Below are positions 22,143-34,143 of a DNA stretch of 64,000 bases, in pieces. A program made the translations under genes and the position numbers. The first letter of the stretch is position 1. Every line of letters begins with the position of its first letter. This DNA is from Dermanyssus gallinae (lineage: Eukaryota; Arthropoda; Arachnida; Mesostigmata; Dermanyssidae): contig QVRM01005222.1 of assembly GCA_003439945.1 (NCBI GenBank), positions 89,501 through 153,500 of the forward strand, written 5' to 3'. Below the pieces are notes generated by a model. The model had not been told where the DNA came from and did not search any database. It saw only the letters and a list, made by a program, of their open reading frames with translations.

Positions 22143-22539
22143 CGTTATGTTGAGAAAGGCGTTTTGAGGCTTCGCCCAAGTTTACAGATGTGGCAGCTTG
22201 TTGAGCTCGCTATCTGCTATAACTGGAACGGTATGCTTCGGTCGTCACGAAGGGCTTCACGATTTTCTTCACACTAAAAAGAAAGAAAGATCGATTAGGA
22301 TCACGTTAAGGATTAACCTTATGTAGGACTATGCAAGCGCACCCAAATTAAGACATTTATGTGCAATCGCGTGTTCCTGCATACATGCGCTTTGTAGATC
22401 TACAGTTTAGGCCAAACGTTCATTAAGCGTGTCATTCTAGCATAAAGACGACCCTGTAGCGCAAACGATTGAACGGGCGAAACTTCATATGATTTGTGCC
22501 AAGCGGTAAAACAATAAGTGAGTATCCCCGTCGTGCTAA

Positions 22540-22555
22540 TTAGCCTTAGCTAATA

Positions 22556-22634
<79 letters not shown>

Positions 22635-22690
22635 GCTAAGGCTAACCGGCAACTACAGAGTCCGCGACCTAAGCTGCCGGTTAGACGGCG
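22540..22690. repeat. (TA)n tract inside inverted repeats
   Basis: About 70 bp of TA (22558-22628) is flanked by ttagccttagc (22540-22550) and its exact reverse complement gctaaggctaa (22633-22643). A second inverted pair, ctaaccggca / tgccggttag, follows immediately to about 22685. Together they can form nested hairpins. Confidence 0.85.
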
Positions 22691-24870
22691 ACCCGTCGAG
22701 GTGCACCCAGACACACTTGGCAACCCTTCGTCGTAAGCATGTGAATCTGCCCAGTTTCCTCCGTACCTACAATTTTCAGCGCCAATGAGATCGATGCGCA
22801 CTCGCTAACCGATGATCAGAAGAATTAGGCATAAATGTCAGCCTGCTCTCCCTCCCCTGCTGATATGTTCTCCAAACGCCACGCAGTTGGGGACGTCTTC
22901 AAGTTCTTCTGGAGACGCGCATCAGCCGCACTAACCCGACGATGCCAAACAAAGAACGCCTGGGAAACGGTAAGTTGCAGGCCGCAAACCTAATCCAACT
23001 GGGCCACCTGGTAATCAACTGAAATTGACTGCCTAACCTGTCCTCAAGGAAAGCCTTCTGAGCAATGTCCTCAGACTCCCCCTGGGACACCTTGACACCG
23101 CGTCGCGCGATGCAGGTATCGGAAAGCTCGCCGAGAGTGGGTAACCTGCCCGATTCCTTAGAGAACCCGATCCTGCTTGAGGACAGTATTCCAGTCCACG
23201 CCCCTTTAACGCAGACACCCCTGGGCTTCCTCAAGGTGACAACATCGGCCCTATCTGCTTGCAAGTGATCTACCTCATATGCTCCAGCAGGTGCACAACT
23301 ATGTTTCTATTTTCCTCTGTCCAGCATGACGATTTGCAGATCATCCCAATGTCAATCGTCATCCGCCTGCCAATTCCCCTGATTCTTAAAATTCTTCTGT
23401 GCTGAAGTTGAGATCGAGACTCTCCTACTTGGGCGTTCTGCTTATTTCAAAACTATTGTTTGATTGTTTTGCTTTGACCAGCTCCTAGCTGCAACTACGG
23501 CGATGATCGGCTATCAGTTCGGCGCCCCAATCAGCTATTAGTTACAACTGCGGTCATACTTTACAATCTGCGCGTATCATCGGTTGCTTCATACCGCATT
23601 TAGATACATCTTGGAAACACCTTACGGCTCTGCAGATCTCTTACTTCGATAAAGTTAAGGCAATTTTGTTTCTCAAACGCTCTGCTTCCCAGAAGGCCGC
23701 GAGTAGTACAGTTACACTCCAGCCCGCCGACGAGATAGCGGTGGCCTGGTTTGCCGCTTTTACCTTCTCGGCCATCCAGGATCGTAGAAAGATAATTGTA
23801 GGAAAAAATAAATCTGTGCCATTCCAACAGAATTCTACGCGAACCCAGTGATATCGATTAAGGGTAGAAGTGACCCCAGCAGCCCAGCAGGTACCTTGCT
23901 ACAGGCACGGACTTGATCACCGGATCTGCGCGACTCCTCGCTTTCACAAACCAACACAGACTGTGACTCTGTACTGCGGGCATATATAAATATCTCCTTG
24001 CCTGCAACATATATACATATATATTTTTGCTTTTAAACACACTTTTTTACGAGCTTTGTGTGCATATTCTTTTTAAGGCGCGTAAATTGATAGTTCGAAC
24101 ATATTTTACGGCAGTTCAGTATGATGTTAATTGATGGCCTACAGAAAATTGTTTCCTTCTGCATAAACGGACTAAGGTTTTTAGGTATTTAGGTAGCATT
24201 TAAATAGACTCGATAGGACTAGTTTATTAGAAGTAAAGGCAGATGTTATACTAACACGTAATCTGCCTTGTGTACTTTAGGGGCAACTCTATACCTAGAC
24301 GTTCGCGGTTTATGAGCACCGATATGAAAGAAAAGAAGGAGAGAAAGAGAAAAAAGCAGTATGTAAAACCCTTAGAGGGTTCGGAAGTCGACTGATTGAA
24401 ATAATTCCGCATAACCCTTTTGTTATCATGTGTCAAGGCAAAGTTCAGCAGCAACTCTGAATAGCTTTGAGCGGAGGTCTGATGAGCTGCCGTCATTTGC
24501 ACACACGCCATCAACTGGGAATTTTGCGCGGAGGCGCATAAATATATATATATATATATATAATATTGTTGTTTTGGTTCTTCTTATCGCTGTCATCGTT
24601 GGCACGACGATGACACTGCGTCCGGTGAATTAGTCCTTCTCGGACGAAGGACGGCATAGACAGGCACTCGCCGACTTGCTAGTGGGTTGCTGGTCAGTTT
24701 GGCAAGACAGTAGACAAGAGCTCTTTCCCTCATTTCTTTCTATGTCGTGCGGAGAGGACAACAGACGAGGAAGAGGACGCATGCACACACAGCACGCTAT
24801 TGCTGTGTCTACTTACAACCAGCTAGCTGCCTGTACGAAGTGCGCTACGATCGGTCTTCTTGGTCTTCTC
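22690..24870. other. No gene recognised; unexplained 121-codon frame
   Basis: A minus-strand open frame at 23264-22899 reads plausibly protein-like in its middle (RLPTLGELSDTCIARRGVKV, then SQGESEDIAQKAFLEDR). It has no known motif, and its splice context was not resolved. Otherwise the sequence is A-T rich, with a (TA)n run at about 24541-24562. Confidence 0.3.
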
Positions 24871-24879
24871 GCTGATATG

Positions 24880-25560
24880 ATTGCTACGTCGCTCCGCGTT
24901 TTGCGAATGAGCAGCGGAAAGAGAAGGCCCACCGCGAGACAAGGCAGACAGATCTGTCACTCGGATAGAGATTATGGCGGTAGCCAGGTAGACCTCGCCG
25001 AGCCGAGCTGAGACGATCGCTGCCCTTGGCTGGTGGCTCGGTGCGTTCTCCTCTGTGCGTAAATGGCGAACGGGGAGGGGGGGGGGAGTGGCGAAGTAGA
25101 CGCAGACAGAACAACGGCAGAGCAAAGGCGAGAGGGAAAAAAGGTCCGCGACATTGGGACCATCTTCTTGGCCTTTTGGCTTCGAGAGAGCAGACTGACT
25201 CCGTGAGCAGAGCACGTGGCAATATTTGCGACATTGGACGACACTGGACCACTAGGCCACTGGGCCTTTGTAGCAGAGCCAAGTTGCTTCTGTTGCTGCT
25301 GCTGTGGCTTCTGCCCTTTCCGTGAGAGCGAGGCAAGGTCGTCATACGCTTGATGAGGTCGTCGTTGTTGTTGTTCTTGTTGTTGTCGGTTGTCGTTGTT
25401 GTTGTTCTTGTTATTGTCGGTTGTTGTTGTCGTCGCATCGAGTGTTGCCGGCATCACTGAGACGACGATGGCTGGGCCACGCCAAGCAAAACTGATCAAC
25501 AACACGAGCCGCGCTCATGGTCAACCGAATAGGTGTGTCACTAGGAAAAGGTAAGGTCCA
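24880..25560. other. GC-rich stretch with (GTT)n-like repeats
   Basis: More GC-rich than its surroundings, with trinucleotide runs (gttgttgttcttgttgttgt near 25365-25420) and a G homopolymer at 25075-25087. Long open frames on both strands here come from the trinucleotide repeats (poly-Asn/Thr/Gln) and are not called genes. It could be a promoter or 5' exon region for a neighbour, but I see no direct proof. Confidence 0.3.
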
Positions 25561-25895
25561 CCCGGCGACACTGACTACAGGAGACGGTAACAGAGACCAG
25601 AGAACGAAACCTCAGTACTTCAGCCCGATTGAATATTCGAGGTCAGCTCTCGTCTTGAAGATTCTTTCTCGCTAATTATCTATCTTGTTCTCTCTCTCTC
25701 TCTCTCGCTCTTTCTCTCTATGGCAGAGGTATCGGGATGCGGCGCTCTATACATGTGCGCGCGTGTATTCCAATAAAGTATCTATGCCACAGTTCTTAGT
25801 ACGGCGCAGTGTTATGACACGATGACGTATTTGTTTTAGCTCTGTACGTCATCACAATATGCGCGAACATTACACTTCCTCCAACGACACGTGTA

Positions 25896-25928
<33 letters not shown>

Positions 25929-27742
25929 CTGTTCATTACACGTCGTCACAGAGGCTGTGGCCTTTATCAACATCATGGCACGCTATGAGGGCGGACCTGG
26001 AGATGCGTGCGCGCGACTGTTATGTGGTTAGGATCGACATGCGACACTCAGAATTGAATTAGCGTCTAACACGGTTGGTGGAGGACGTAGTGTAAACCTT
26101 GCGCGTGATTGAACCGACGATAACGACAACGACGACGACAAACGGCCGAGAAAATCGGCGGTCGCAAGACTCCTAACTACTCAAGCTGCACCAACGCTGC
26201 TACACCAATGACGAATGAACGAACTAATCGAAAACGGATAATGTGTAAGCCGGCTTACGCTGATGACACTGCGATGGGCCGGGTTAAGCTGACACAGCGA
26301 TAAACCGGGCAGGTATGGACTGTCGCTGCTGTTGTGGTATTGTACTCACAATGCTGGCGCGTACTGTAATCGTTGTCTAAGGCCCGGCTGTTTTTGCGTC
26401 TATCCAACATTCTGCTGGAATGTTCTCTGCAGAGACAGGTCTACAGAAAGAAGAGAAATCTCCAAATGGCCAACGACCGGTGTTTATAGACGTACAAACA
26501 CACACACACATACATACATATACACAGGCCTGCCTAATGTAACCCCATACCGCTGCCTCTGTTGCTGCCTGCAGCTGCTGCTGCGATCGTTTCGAGGGCC
26601 GTCGCGGGTACCGGTGCCAGTCTGCCTGTCTGTCAGTCAGCTAGCAAACCAACAACAAGCCAGTGGAACAATCTCGGCGCATTGAAACGAAAGAAAAAAC
26701 AATAAACCGCAAAGGAACAGCGGCCAGTCGTGTGGCCGCTGGAGCCAGTCGCTTTTTCCCTCTTCCCGGTTCTTCTCCTTCTTCTTCGTCGTGGGTGCGG
26801 CGACTTCCAGCACTGATGCGGTCGACGTTGGAAATACTGAATCATTCATTCCGTCCGTCCGTCCGTTGGCCCGTTCTCATAGTCTTGTCTAGCCAGGACT
26901 TGCTCGGAAAACCTATCCGTCGTATCGTCGAATGCAATCAGAAGCGAGGAAACATAGGGCAGAACCCGGAGGAGGAGTAGGAGGTCAGAACCCGACCCGA
27001 GCCACGGACAAGCGACTGCGACCAGAAGCAAGCAGGAACAAGCGGAAAAATGCAGGGTGAGCAGCTAAACGTCGGTGCCTGAGCATTGGGTTCTGTTGGG
27101 CAATACTGCTTGCTGGCGGCTGTAAGAAGCTGTTTTTTCCTATTTTCAGAATTCCACCATCGTAATAGACGAGCAAGTTAGATGCCTCAGCTATCCTGCT
27201 TCAGTCGACGACGCAGATGCATCACACGGCGAAGCAGTGTTCCAATAGTTTTCGAGTCGGGCTGAGCGGGTTGGTGCCGCTACCGTTGGCCGGATTTAGA
27301 ACATAAAGTTCATATATGCGTCTGTCACCTGCGAAATGATGACATTTGCGATGTATGCAAGCTGCCTTTGCGAAACTACAGCCTAGTAGACGAGCACGCG
27401 TTACAAATCTCTCTTAGCCTGCCCTTTCGGCGGGGAAGTCTTGTTGCATCGGCTGTGAAGCCGTGTTCCAGAAACAGTTTTTGACTCGAGCTGATTGACT
27501 GAGTACCACCACTACCGGTAGTTGGATTTGGAGCACAACGTTCACTTTGTGTCACCTGTGGAACGACCAATGGCATTTGCGATTTAGAACATTGCGGATG
27601 AGCGTACTCTACTATTCCTTTATTTGCTCATGCCTTTTGGTCGGCCTACGCGGCAGCGGGCTTTAAGGGGCCTAAAGTTCAGTGGAAGTAATCCAGAACC
27701 TATATAAATATATCTTCTTCTTTATCATGGCAAAATCTGACG

Positions 27743-27780
<38 letters not shown>

Positions 27781-28720
27781 GCAGCTTGATCCCATATAAG
27801 GTACAGCCTGATACAACCAAATTTGGCAACATTACATTTAACATGTGGCTTTTAATAAAGCACTCCTGTCAGCAGCCTTAGACGATTACTCACGTGCAGG
27901 TAGCACTAAATTGGCAACGAAAGCCTCAACAGAATAACCATCTGCAAGTATCAAAGCGATACTAAATAAAATTCCGATTGATCTGAGATCGAATTGATCT
28001 CGTAGGATCAGACTTTTTCTCACGTGTGTACAATCACCTAATTTGGCTTCTCATACGAAATACACATAAAAAAAGCGCGAAACTGTAGTTTAGTGCCGTC
28101 AAAATCGAGAGGGGCGACGTACGAAAAACAAACGACATCACACAACAAGCCGAATAGAAACACGGTTCGTGCCGCAGTATCGAGCACACCGAGCAGAGTT
28201 GATTGGGGACAGACTACAATAGGCCGAGCCTTCAGATAGTTCTGCGGACATAACTCTGTAGTGCTGCCGTCGCACAAGGGACCCACGCAAGAAAAGCAGA
28301 CGGACGAATGTGAGCTTACGCAAGCTCACCAGGAAGAACGCCGCCGTGAATAAACCGCCGCTTCTATTAATCTAACAGTCTGTCGAGATGTCACGCGAAC
28401 ATGCGAAGACTGCGAGGGAGTACCTCGCGTGGTCGTTGTTGTTGTTCGTGGTCGTCTTCATCATCGTCATTGTCGTCGAGATTAGGGAAGCCCGATGAGG
28501 GAAGAGCCGGCTTCATGCGAGACTTCATGCACGCATCATGAACAAAGCCGGCAATTAAAATCTGCCCGATTGTAGTGAGGTTTTGGCACATCTAAACGAC
28601 GCACAGCTGACCAGTTGCACATCCGTCCATCTTTTTCACAATACGGTTTGTTCTCGATTGCTCCCACTGTTTATTTTTATCACATACACGCACACAGACA
28701 CACTTTCATCACTTACAAAC
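25561..28720. other. No gene recognised
   Basis: Simple repeats include (TC)n near 25690-25720, (TA)n at 25902-25929 and (TA)n at 27749-27777. Short frames without motifs. Nothing further supported. Confidence 0.35.
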
Positions 28721-28727
28721 GCATACA

Positions 28728-28803
28728 ACACCTTTCCTAGACACGAACACACGTATCAAACACCTTTCCTAGACACGAACACACGTATCAAACACCTTTC
28801 CTA
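28728..28803. repeat. 32-bp tandem repeat, 2.4 copies
   Basis: The unit acacctttcctag + acacgaacacacgtatcaa is repeated exactly, then a third partial copy ends at acacctttccta. Confidence 0.9.
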
Positions 28804-30380
28804 ATTCGGAATGTTTCCTAATGATGACGCACCCCTTTGCGTGGCGCGGTTTTACTTTCTGTCTTGCCAAATGGATATCTTCCCCCCCCCTCTCTCTCTC
28901 TCTCTCCAGCCCTACACTGAGGAACGTGTATCACAAAATAAAAAAAGGGTTCGATCTGGCTCATTACTACTACTATACTAACACCGTAACCACTAACCAC
29001 TTAGTAACTTTTAGCGCAGCTACAGCTGTCGCTAGTCTCTCCCCGGACACCGCTCGTACCATCAGCAAAATTGTAGAATTGTTTTCCTCCAGCTGAATTT
29101 TAACGCCGACGCAGAAGTGAATCGTATCTAGGCTGATGGGCAGGGGGAATGTTGCTCCAATAACAATAACTATCACAGGCTGACAGGCCTTCCGGCCATA
29201 CTTCTAATCTAGAGGTAACCTTAGCTAGCTTCGTCATTGCAAGCACACGGCGACCCGATCTTTTGTGTTACATATATGTTTATATGTAATACAAACTAGC
29301 GGGGCTTTGTGTGTGTATATATATATATATATATATAAGCCCTTTCGTTGTCACATGAAGAGGTATGTTGTATTGCGATGTGGTGGTGGTATTCAATTCG
29401 GCGGTAAGGTAGACTGTGTGTGGACGGCAAACGGCATCACCTTGTTATCTAACATAGCATGGTGGTTGTTAAGCGTCGAGCCGATTTGGATTCCGCAGGT
29501 CTGAAAGCCAGTTAAATCCGTCGTTATGCGAAGTTCTCTACGGACCACGGCTTTCGGCCTAACAAACCGTTGACTCCTTAGACTTTTGACATCTGACATC
29601 AAACAAATGCCCAAGTAAGTTACAATTTTTGAGTCGACAAAGTGCAATGTGCTTTGCCTTGTTCGATCAGTGAAGCAACTTTGGTGGGAAGCAGATCAAG
29701 CGCCTTGCTTTCGAAGCACCTCAGTCGCTGGCTGGACCACTTAGAAGCATATTTTGCACGCCCTCTACCTACAACCGCGCCCCAGCGGATACAGCGTTAG
29801 GGGCGAAGCCGGTGGGAATACTCGACCGGGTTGCACGGGTATTTCCCGAAGGCCGCCAGCGGGTGCCATCGCGCGCTTCGGGTTGGCCGGGCCTGTCAAA
29901 ACCGTCTGCCACTACTGGCAGCCCTACAGACGGATTCGTCAAGTCCGTGACCTTAATTGTGGATATGCTGTGGGTTGGGAGTTTGCTGGGGGGGGGGGGG
30001 GGGTAGCCTGAGAGAAAGGGGAATAGCCGCAGCGGCTGGAGGGGGTGAAAGAGAGTCATCAACGAAACGAACGTTAATTACCCACGGAAACGCCGAACCG
30101 TATAGTCCTGCATCTCGTGTAATGGCGATGACGCGACGAACCACCGCTTTAGTGATGGCCACTGTATCGAATGCGCGGTTTTGGCCCCTCCCGAGGTCAT
30201 CACCACCAAATTCGATCGAGACTGCGCTGACGCAGGACGCGAGAGAAGGCCTTACGGATACATTTTTTATGTATGGACAACGCACGTAAATAGTATAGGA
30301 TTCTTGCATTTTGGTTTGGTGTGGTTTCTATTAAGGCTCTGCAATAATAATAATGATGGCAATGATAATCGCGATGATGA
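28804..30380. other. No gene recognised
   Basis: Contains (TC)n near 28888-28908, (TA)n near 29314-29337 and a run of about 15 G at 29988-30003. Overlapping open frames near 29754-30062 occur on both strands of a GC-rich patch; I could not assign them to a gene or element. Confidence 0.3.
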
Positions 30381-30382
30381 TG

Positions 30383-30510
<128 letters not shown>

Positions 30511-31702
30511 AGTATTATTATTATTATCCTAGAGGTTTACAACAACAAAGTGCCTTTTAGTGGTCATCGAGCCAGGCGATGCGCTACAGTCAGTCACTTT
30601 GTATTATTGTGTATCACTATGCTAACGATCCACCGTGAGGGGGTTATCAGTTGAGTTAGAAAACGTACAGGGAGCATACAGAGTAGTAAGGGTGACCCGT
30701 CAATCGTGACTCGTTCAAAACACACACAGAGGTGATTTTGAACTGAGAGTTTCGCACTTGAGATGGTGTGCTCGTTGCGGAGCGATTGCATCACCTACCT
30801 GTCTCTCTTTCGAACTCTCTAACTGAACTGCCTCTGGTCTCAGTCCTTCTCTTGCCGGTATCTTAACACGTTCAGCAACGTGATTTGCAACACCGTACTT
30901 GGCACTGATAGTAGCCTAGTACGCAGCGCCGCTCCTTCTCACTCTATCTAACAGACAAACAGACACAGAGTCATGTACTCTGTGTGAACGTCGGCCCATA
31001 ATTGCCCGGCACACAGAGACGCTTACGCAATACTTATACGAACCCGTTTGTAGTTCATGTTCACGAGCTGATAAGCCTGTCGGGTGGCATTGGATTCACT
31101 ATCATCCCTGCCGCCGCCGCCGCCGCCGTCTGCAGTGCAGAGACCTTTGCCCCCATTCGATCTTGACCTGTTTGAGTTGCGGGTGGTAGGACGGGCGTGC
31201 ATACTCATGGTATCTCATGGTATTTTTAGATCGCCGTCATGGCCACTCCACTACGATGCGCTCAAAGAGCCTCATAACGTTCGAAATGCGTTACGTCGGG
31301 ACACCGATGAGAAGAACAGGCACATCTTAATCTGACCATCATGAATGGAGTGCGAAACACAACGACGATACAATTTGCTCATAATACAGGCGACGAACCA
31401 GATTTATCATCGTTCGAATCTTGCGTTTGTCCGGCGACAGATTACGAGGGGGATAATGCGGGGGCCTGGTCCCAGTTACTGAACACTCGCTTTCCCTTTC
31501 TCTGTGGTTTTGGTCTAGTTGACATCTTAACAGATGAAGAACCACGAAGCTTACATCTTCGTTCTGTTAGGTGTAAGTCAATGATCGATGGGCAACGGGC
31601 ACACGTCGAATCGTATGTTGGGTTATTTGGCACGACCTGCCAATGTCTCGGGGAGGCCGTTTACGTAACTGATACGCGTGTGCTATCTAATCGCCTATAG
31701 TG
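30511..31702. other. No gene recognised; 119-codon frame
   Basis: A plus-strand frame at 31341-31700 (119 codons) has mixed composition and ends at the boundary of a SINE. No family signature or convincing splice signals were found. Confidence 0.3.
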
Positions 31703-31965
31703 TGACTGCTCTAGTGCACCCATCCCACTAGTCATGGTTGTCTTGTACCGTGGTGTTCCCGGATGTTGAACAAATTTTCCTTGTGCAATGCTCATTGGGA
31801 ATAGACGGTAAACCATTTACCGCTGAAATTCAGTGGTAATGCTACCACAAGAACTGCTCGGAAAACACCCCTGGATATCTGAACACGTCCGGCCCTCAGT
31901 GCATTGAAGAAACGCCTCACGGTAATTTCAAGCCCGTAGCGGACAGAGGATGGTCTGCAACAAAA
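31703..31965 (+). mobile_element. tRNA-derived SINE, family 2, copy a
   Basis: Shares order and sequence with the copy at 33208-33425: gactgct..tagtgc, ..tcatggttgtc, taccg.gg, gcaatgctcat.g.gaatag, gtgcattgaa, tttcaagcccgtag and gaggatggtct. It is more diverged, and contains an extra segment between the internal region and the tail. Confidence 0.65.
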
Positions 31966-33207
31966 ACCAGCGCAAACCGACACCAAAGCATCATAAAGGC
32001 CATACAAAGGTTAATATCACGTGATATCACCGATCACAGAAACTGGTCTTTAATATACGTTCAGGTTAAGTCGTGCAAATCTTTGTTTGGACTTCGCTCT
32101 GTCGTTTCTATAATAAAGGTAAGGCTAAATGAACCCTAATGGTCGATGCTCGACGTTCCATGGAAAAGGAGGGCAAAGAGGAAAGTCATTGGTATGGACT
32201 GCAGCGGCCGATGCCTGTTTTGGAAACCTCCCTGTGCCTATTTAAAACGGCGCAATGCCATATATTTGTGGTGGCAACAAGGAATGTTATCAACAACTAG
32301 CCATGTTTTGTATCACAATCTATATATATATGAATCCTTGATCACCGCCGTGTGGACCGGGTAATAACTGAGACAGAAGCAATCTGAGTGTTCGCTATAG
32401 AAACGCTTCCACGCATGTATGTCTATATATGATTATTTGTGTACGCGTGGGTCGGCATGTTCCAGGTTATATTCAGCGGATCATACGAAAAGCAGTGCAA
32501 AGTTCATCAGAAGATACTACACACTCTGCGCGCCGCTGACCGCGCCAAAATTATTCGAGGACCACCCCTGGCATAGTCCCTAGCGTTCGAACACACGCGT
32601 ATATACAAAGGTTAGCACGTGGATGATTGTTGGTCTAAGAAAGTGTCGGATATAACCGTAAATAAGAGGACGAATTGATAGCCGTACTAGAGCTGGAGAG
32701 GCCGCGTCGGGTCGGTCGATCCAGTGTATTGCGCCTACAACGCAATCATACGAGCGTCAGCGGCCGAACCAAAAGCGGCAATAACGGACACAGCGACTCC
32801 AGTACCAACCAGTAATGGTATTGGTACTGGAGTCGCTGGTATATTTTAGTGCTGGTAATAGAAGCCGTAAGACTAGCCAAAACGCGTTTAATAAATTGTT
32901 AGTAACATTTTCAATAGAAGCCGTAGTGGTTGTAATTGTAACAGTTTTGCGTCGACATTGCGGAAGAGGAGCTGAATCTTGTCCGAGATAATATAGGAGA
33001 CGGACAGAAACAGGTAAACGAGAACCACTGTCAGCAACAAACTTGGCTAATGTATCGTATGTAGCGTTCGACCTCCTGGCTGTTCATAGAAGTGGCATGA
33101 TATGCAACAGTCATGCTGGCTGTCTATGACATGTCTAGCATAAAAAGCAACGACCGATCCGATAGGGGTACTCATAGTAGAGGAAAACTAGTCGTAAACA
33201 TAATATG
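31966..33207. other. No gene recognised
   Basis: Apart from the 18-bp hairpin at 32791-32838 and a repeated aatagaagccgta word near 32860 and 32915, no feature is supported. Confidence 0.35.
32791..32838. repeat. 18-bp perfect inverted repeat
   Basis: Arms cagcgactccagtaccaa (32791-32808) and ttggtactggagtcgctg (32821-32838) flank a 12-bp spacer. Strong hairpin potential. Not inside any recognised gene. Confidence 0.95.
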
Positions 33208-33425
33208 TGGCGGCGTGGTCTAGAGGACTGCTAGTGCGCTAGCCATGGTTGTCATCTACCGGGGCATCGCCGGTATCGATTCCTGTTGTTGATCGAAGTT
33301 TCTTTGGGCGATGCTCATCGAGTATAGATAATAAATTATAGGACCTTGGTGCATTGAATATATGCCTTCAGGATGAGTTCCAAGCCCGTAGGAGGGAACG
33401 GAGGATGGTCTAGGCTTAAAAACAA
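33208..33425 (+). mobile_element. tRNA-derived SINE, family 2, copy b
   Basis: The head ggcggcgtggtctagaggac contains an A-box-like GTGGTCTAGAGG. About 55 bp on, ggtatcgattcc fits an RNA polymerase III B box. A tRNA-unrelated body follows, ending gaggatggtctaggcttaaa. The tRNA-like part is followed by non-tRNA sequence shared with copy a, so this is a SINE and not a tRNA gene. Confidence 0.75.
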
Positions 33426-33559
33426 CCTCCTTAAAAATGTTTACTTCTAATCTTACACATATACTCGGTGTAGCAATACTAGTACTTGGAGAAAAAATCG
33501 AAGCCCGAGTTTCTTCGGAGGTCTACGTCTCTGAAAATGTATTTATGCTTAACTACGCA

Positions 33560-34143
33560 TCATTAAAGTTTCAACCGCTGTTTTTCTTCCTATTGCTGAG
33601 CGATTTGCCACGACGCGTTCAGGACCAGTCGGGACACGTGAAAACTCTATTATATGCCGATGATCTTGTAATTTTTGGAAGAAGTCGGTTTCTTATTCAG
33701 CAGGCGCTGGCAAGGCTGTCGGGGTATGTGGAAGAGGCTGGCCTATTGATTAATATGGACAAGACAGAAGCCATGAAATTCCGACGCGGTGGCCGTCTTG
33801 CGGCTTCTGATGCTCTGCATATAAACAGGACATCCCTGAAATATGTAAACAACTTTAAATATCTAGGGGTGATACTCCCTACAAACGGTCGGTCCTTCGT
33901 GGAGCACATTACAGACAGAGCGCACCGAGCGCTGGTTGCGAGTGTTAGTATACGAACTCCTTCGAGACTATCCCTACGAACGACGCTGTCTTTGTTCAAC
34001 ATGAGGGTAGCGCCAGTCGCCTCCTACGGAATACAGGTCATCTGGGATTATCTCTCGTCGGCGCAACTCGAAAAGCTCGAGCGGATTAAGCCTGCATTAG
34101 CTCTCCAAGCATCATATAATTTCGATCTTTTTCGACGATTTTG
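33560..34143 (+). mobile_element. LINE reverse transcriptase fragment (R1/jockey-like)
   Basis: One open frame covers the RT palm and thumb: HVKTLLYADDLVIFGRS (catalytic YADD intact), then YVEEAGLLINMDKTEAMKFR, NNFKYLGVILPTN, and SVSIRTPSRLSLRTTLSLFN followed by MRVAPVASYGIQVIW. The copy is truncated at both ends: no endonuclease upstream and a stop at 34142. The long open frame suggests it is younger than the other LINE scraps here. It lies just downstream of SINE family 2 copy b. Confidence 0.9.

Noticed and set aside
24884..25505. Long minus-strand frames of 130-184 codons
   Set aside because: They are driven by GTT/CAA trinucleotide runs and a GC-rich stretch that is open in several frames. 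No motif and no splice pattern.
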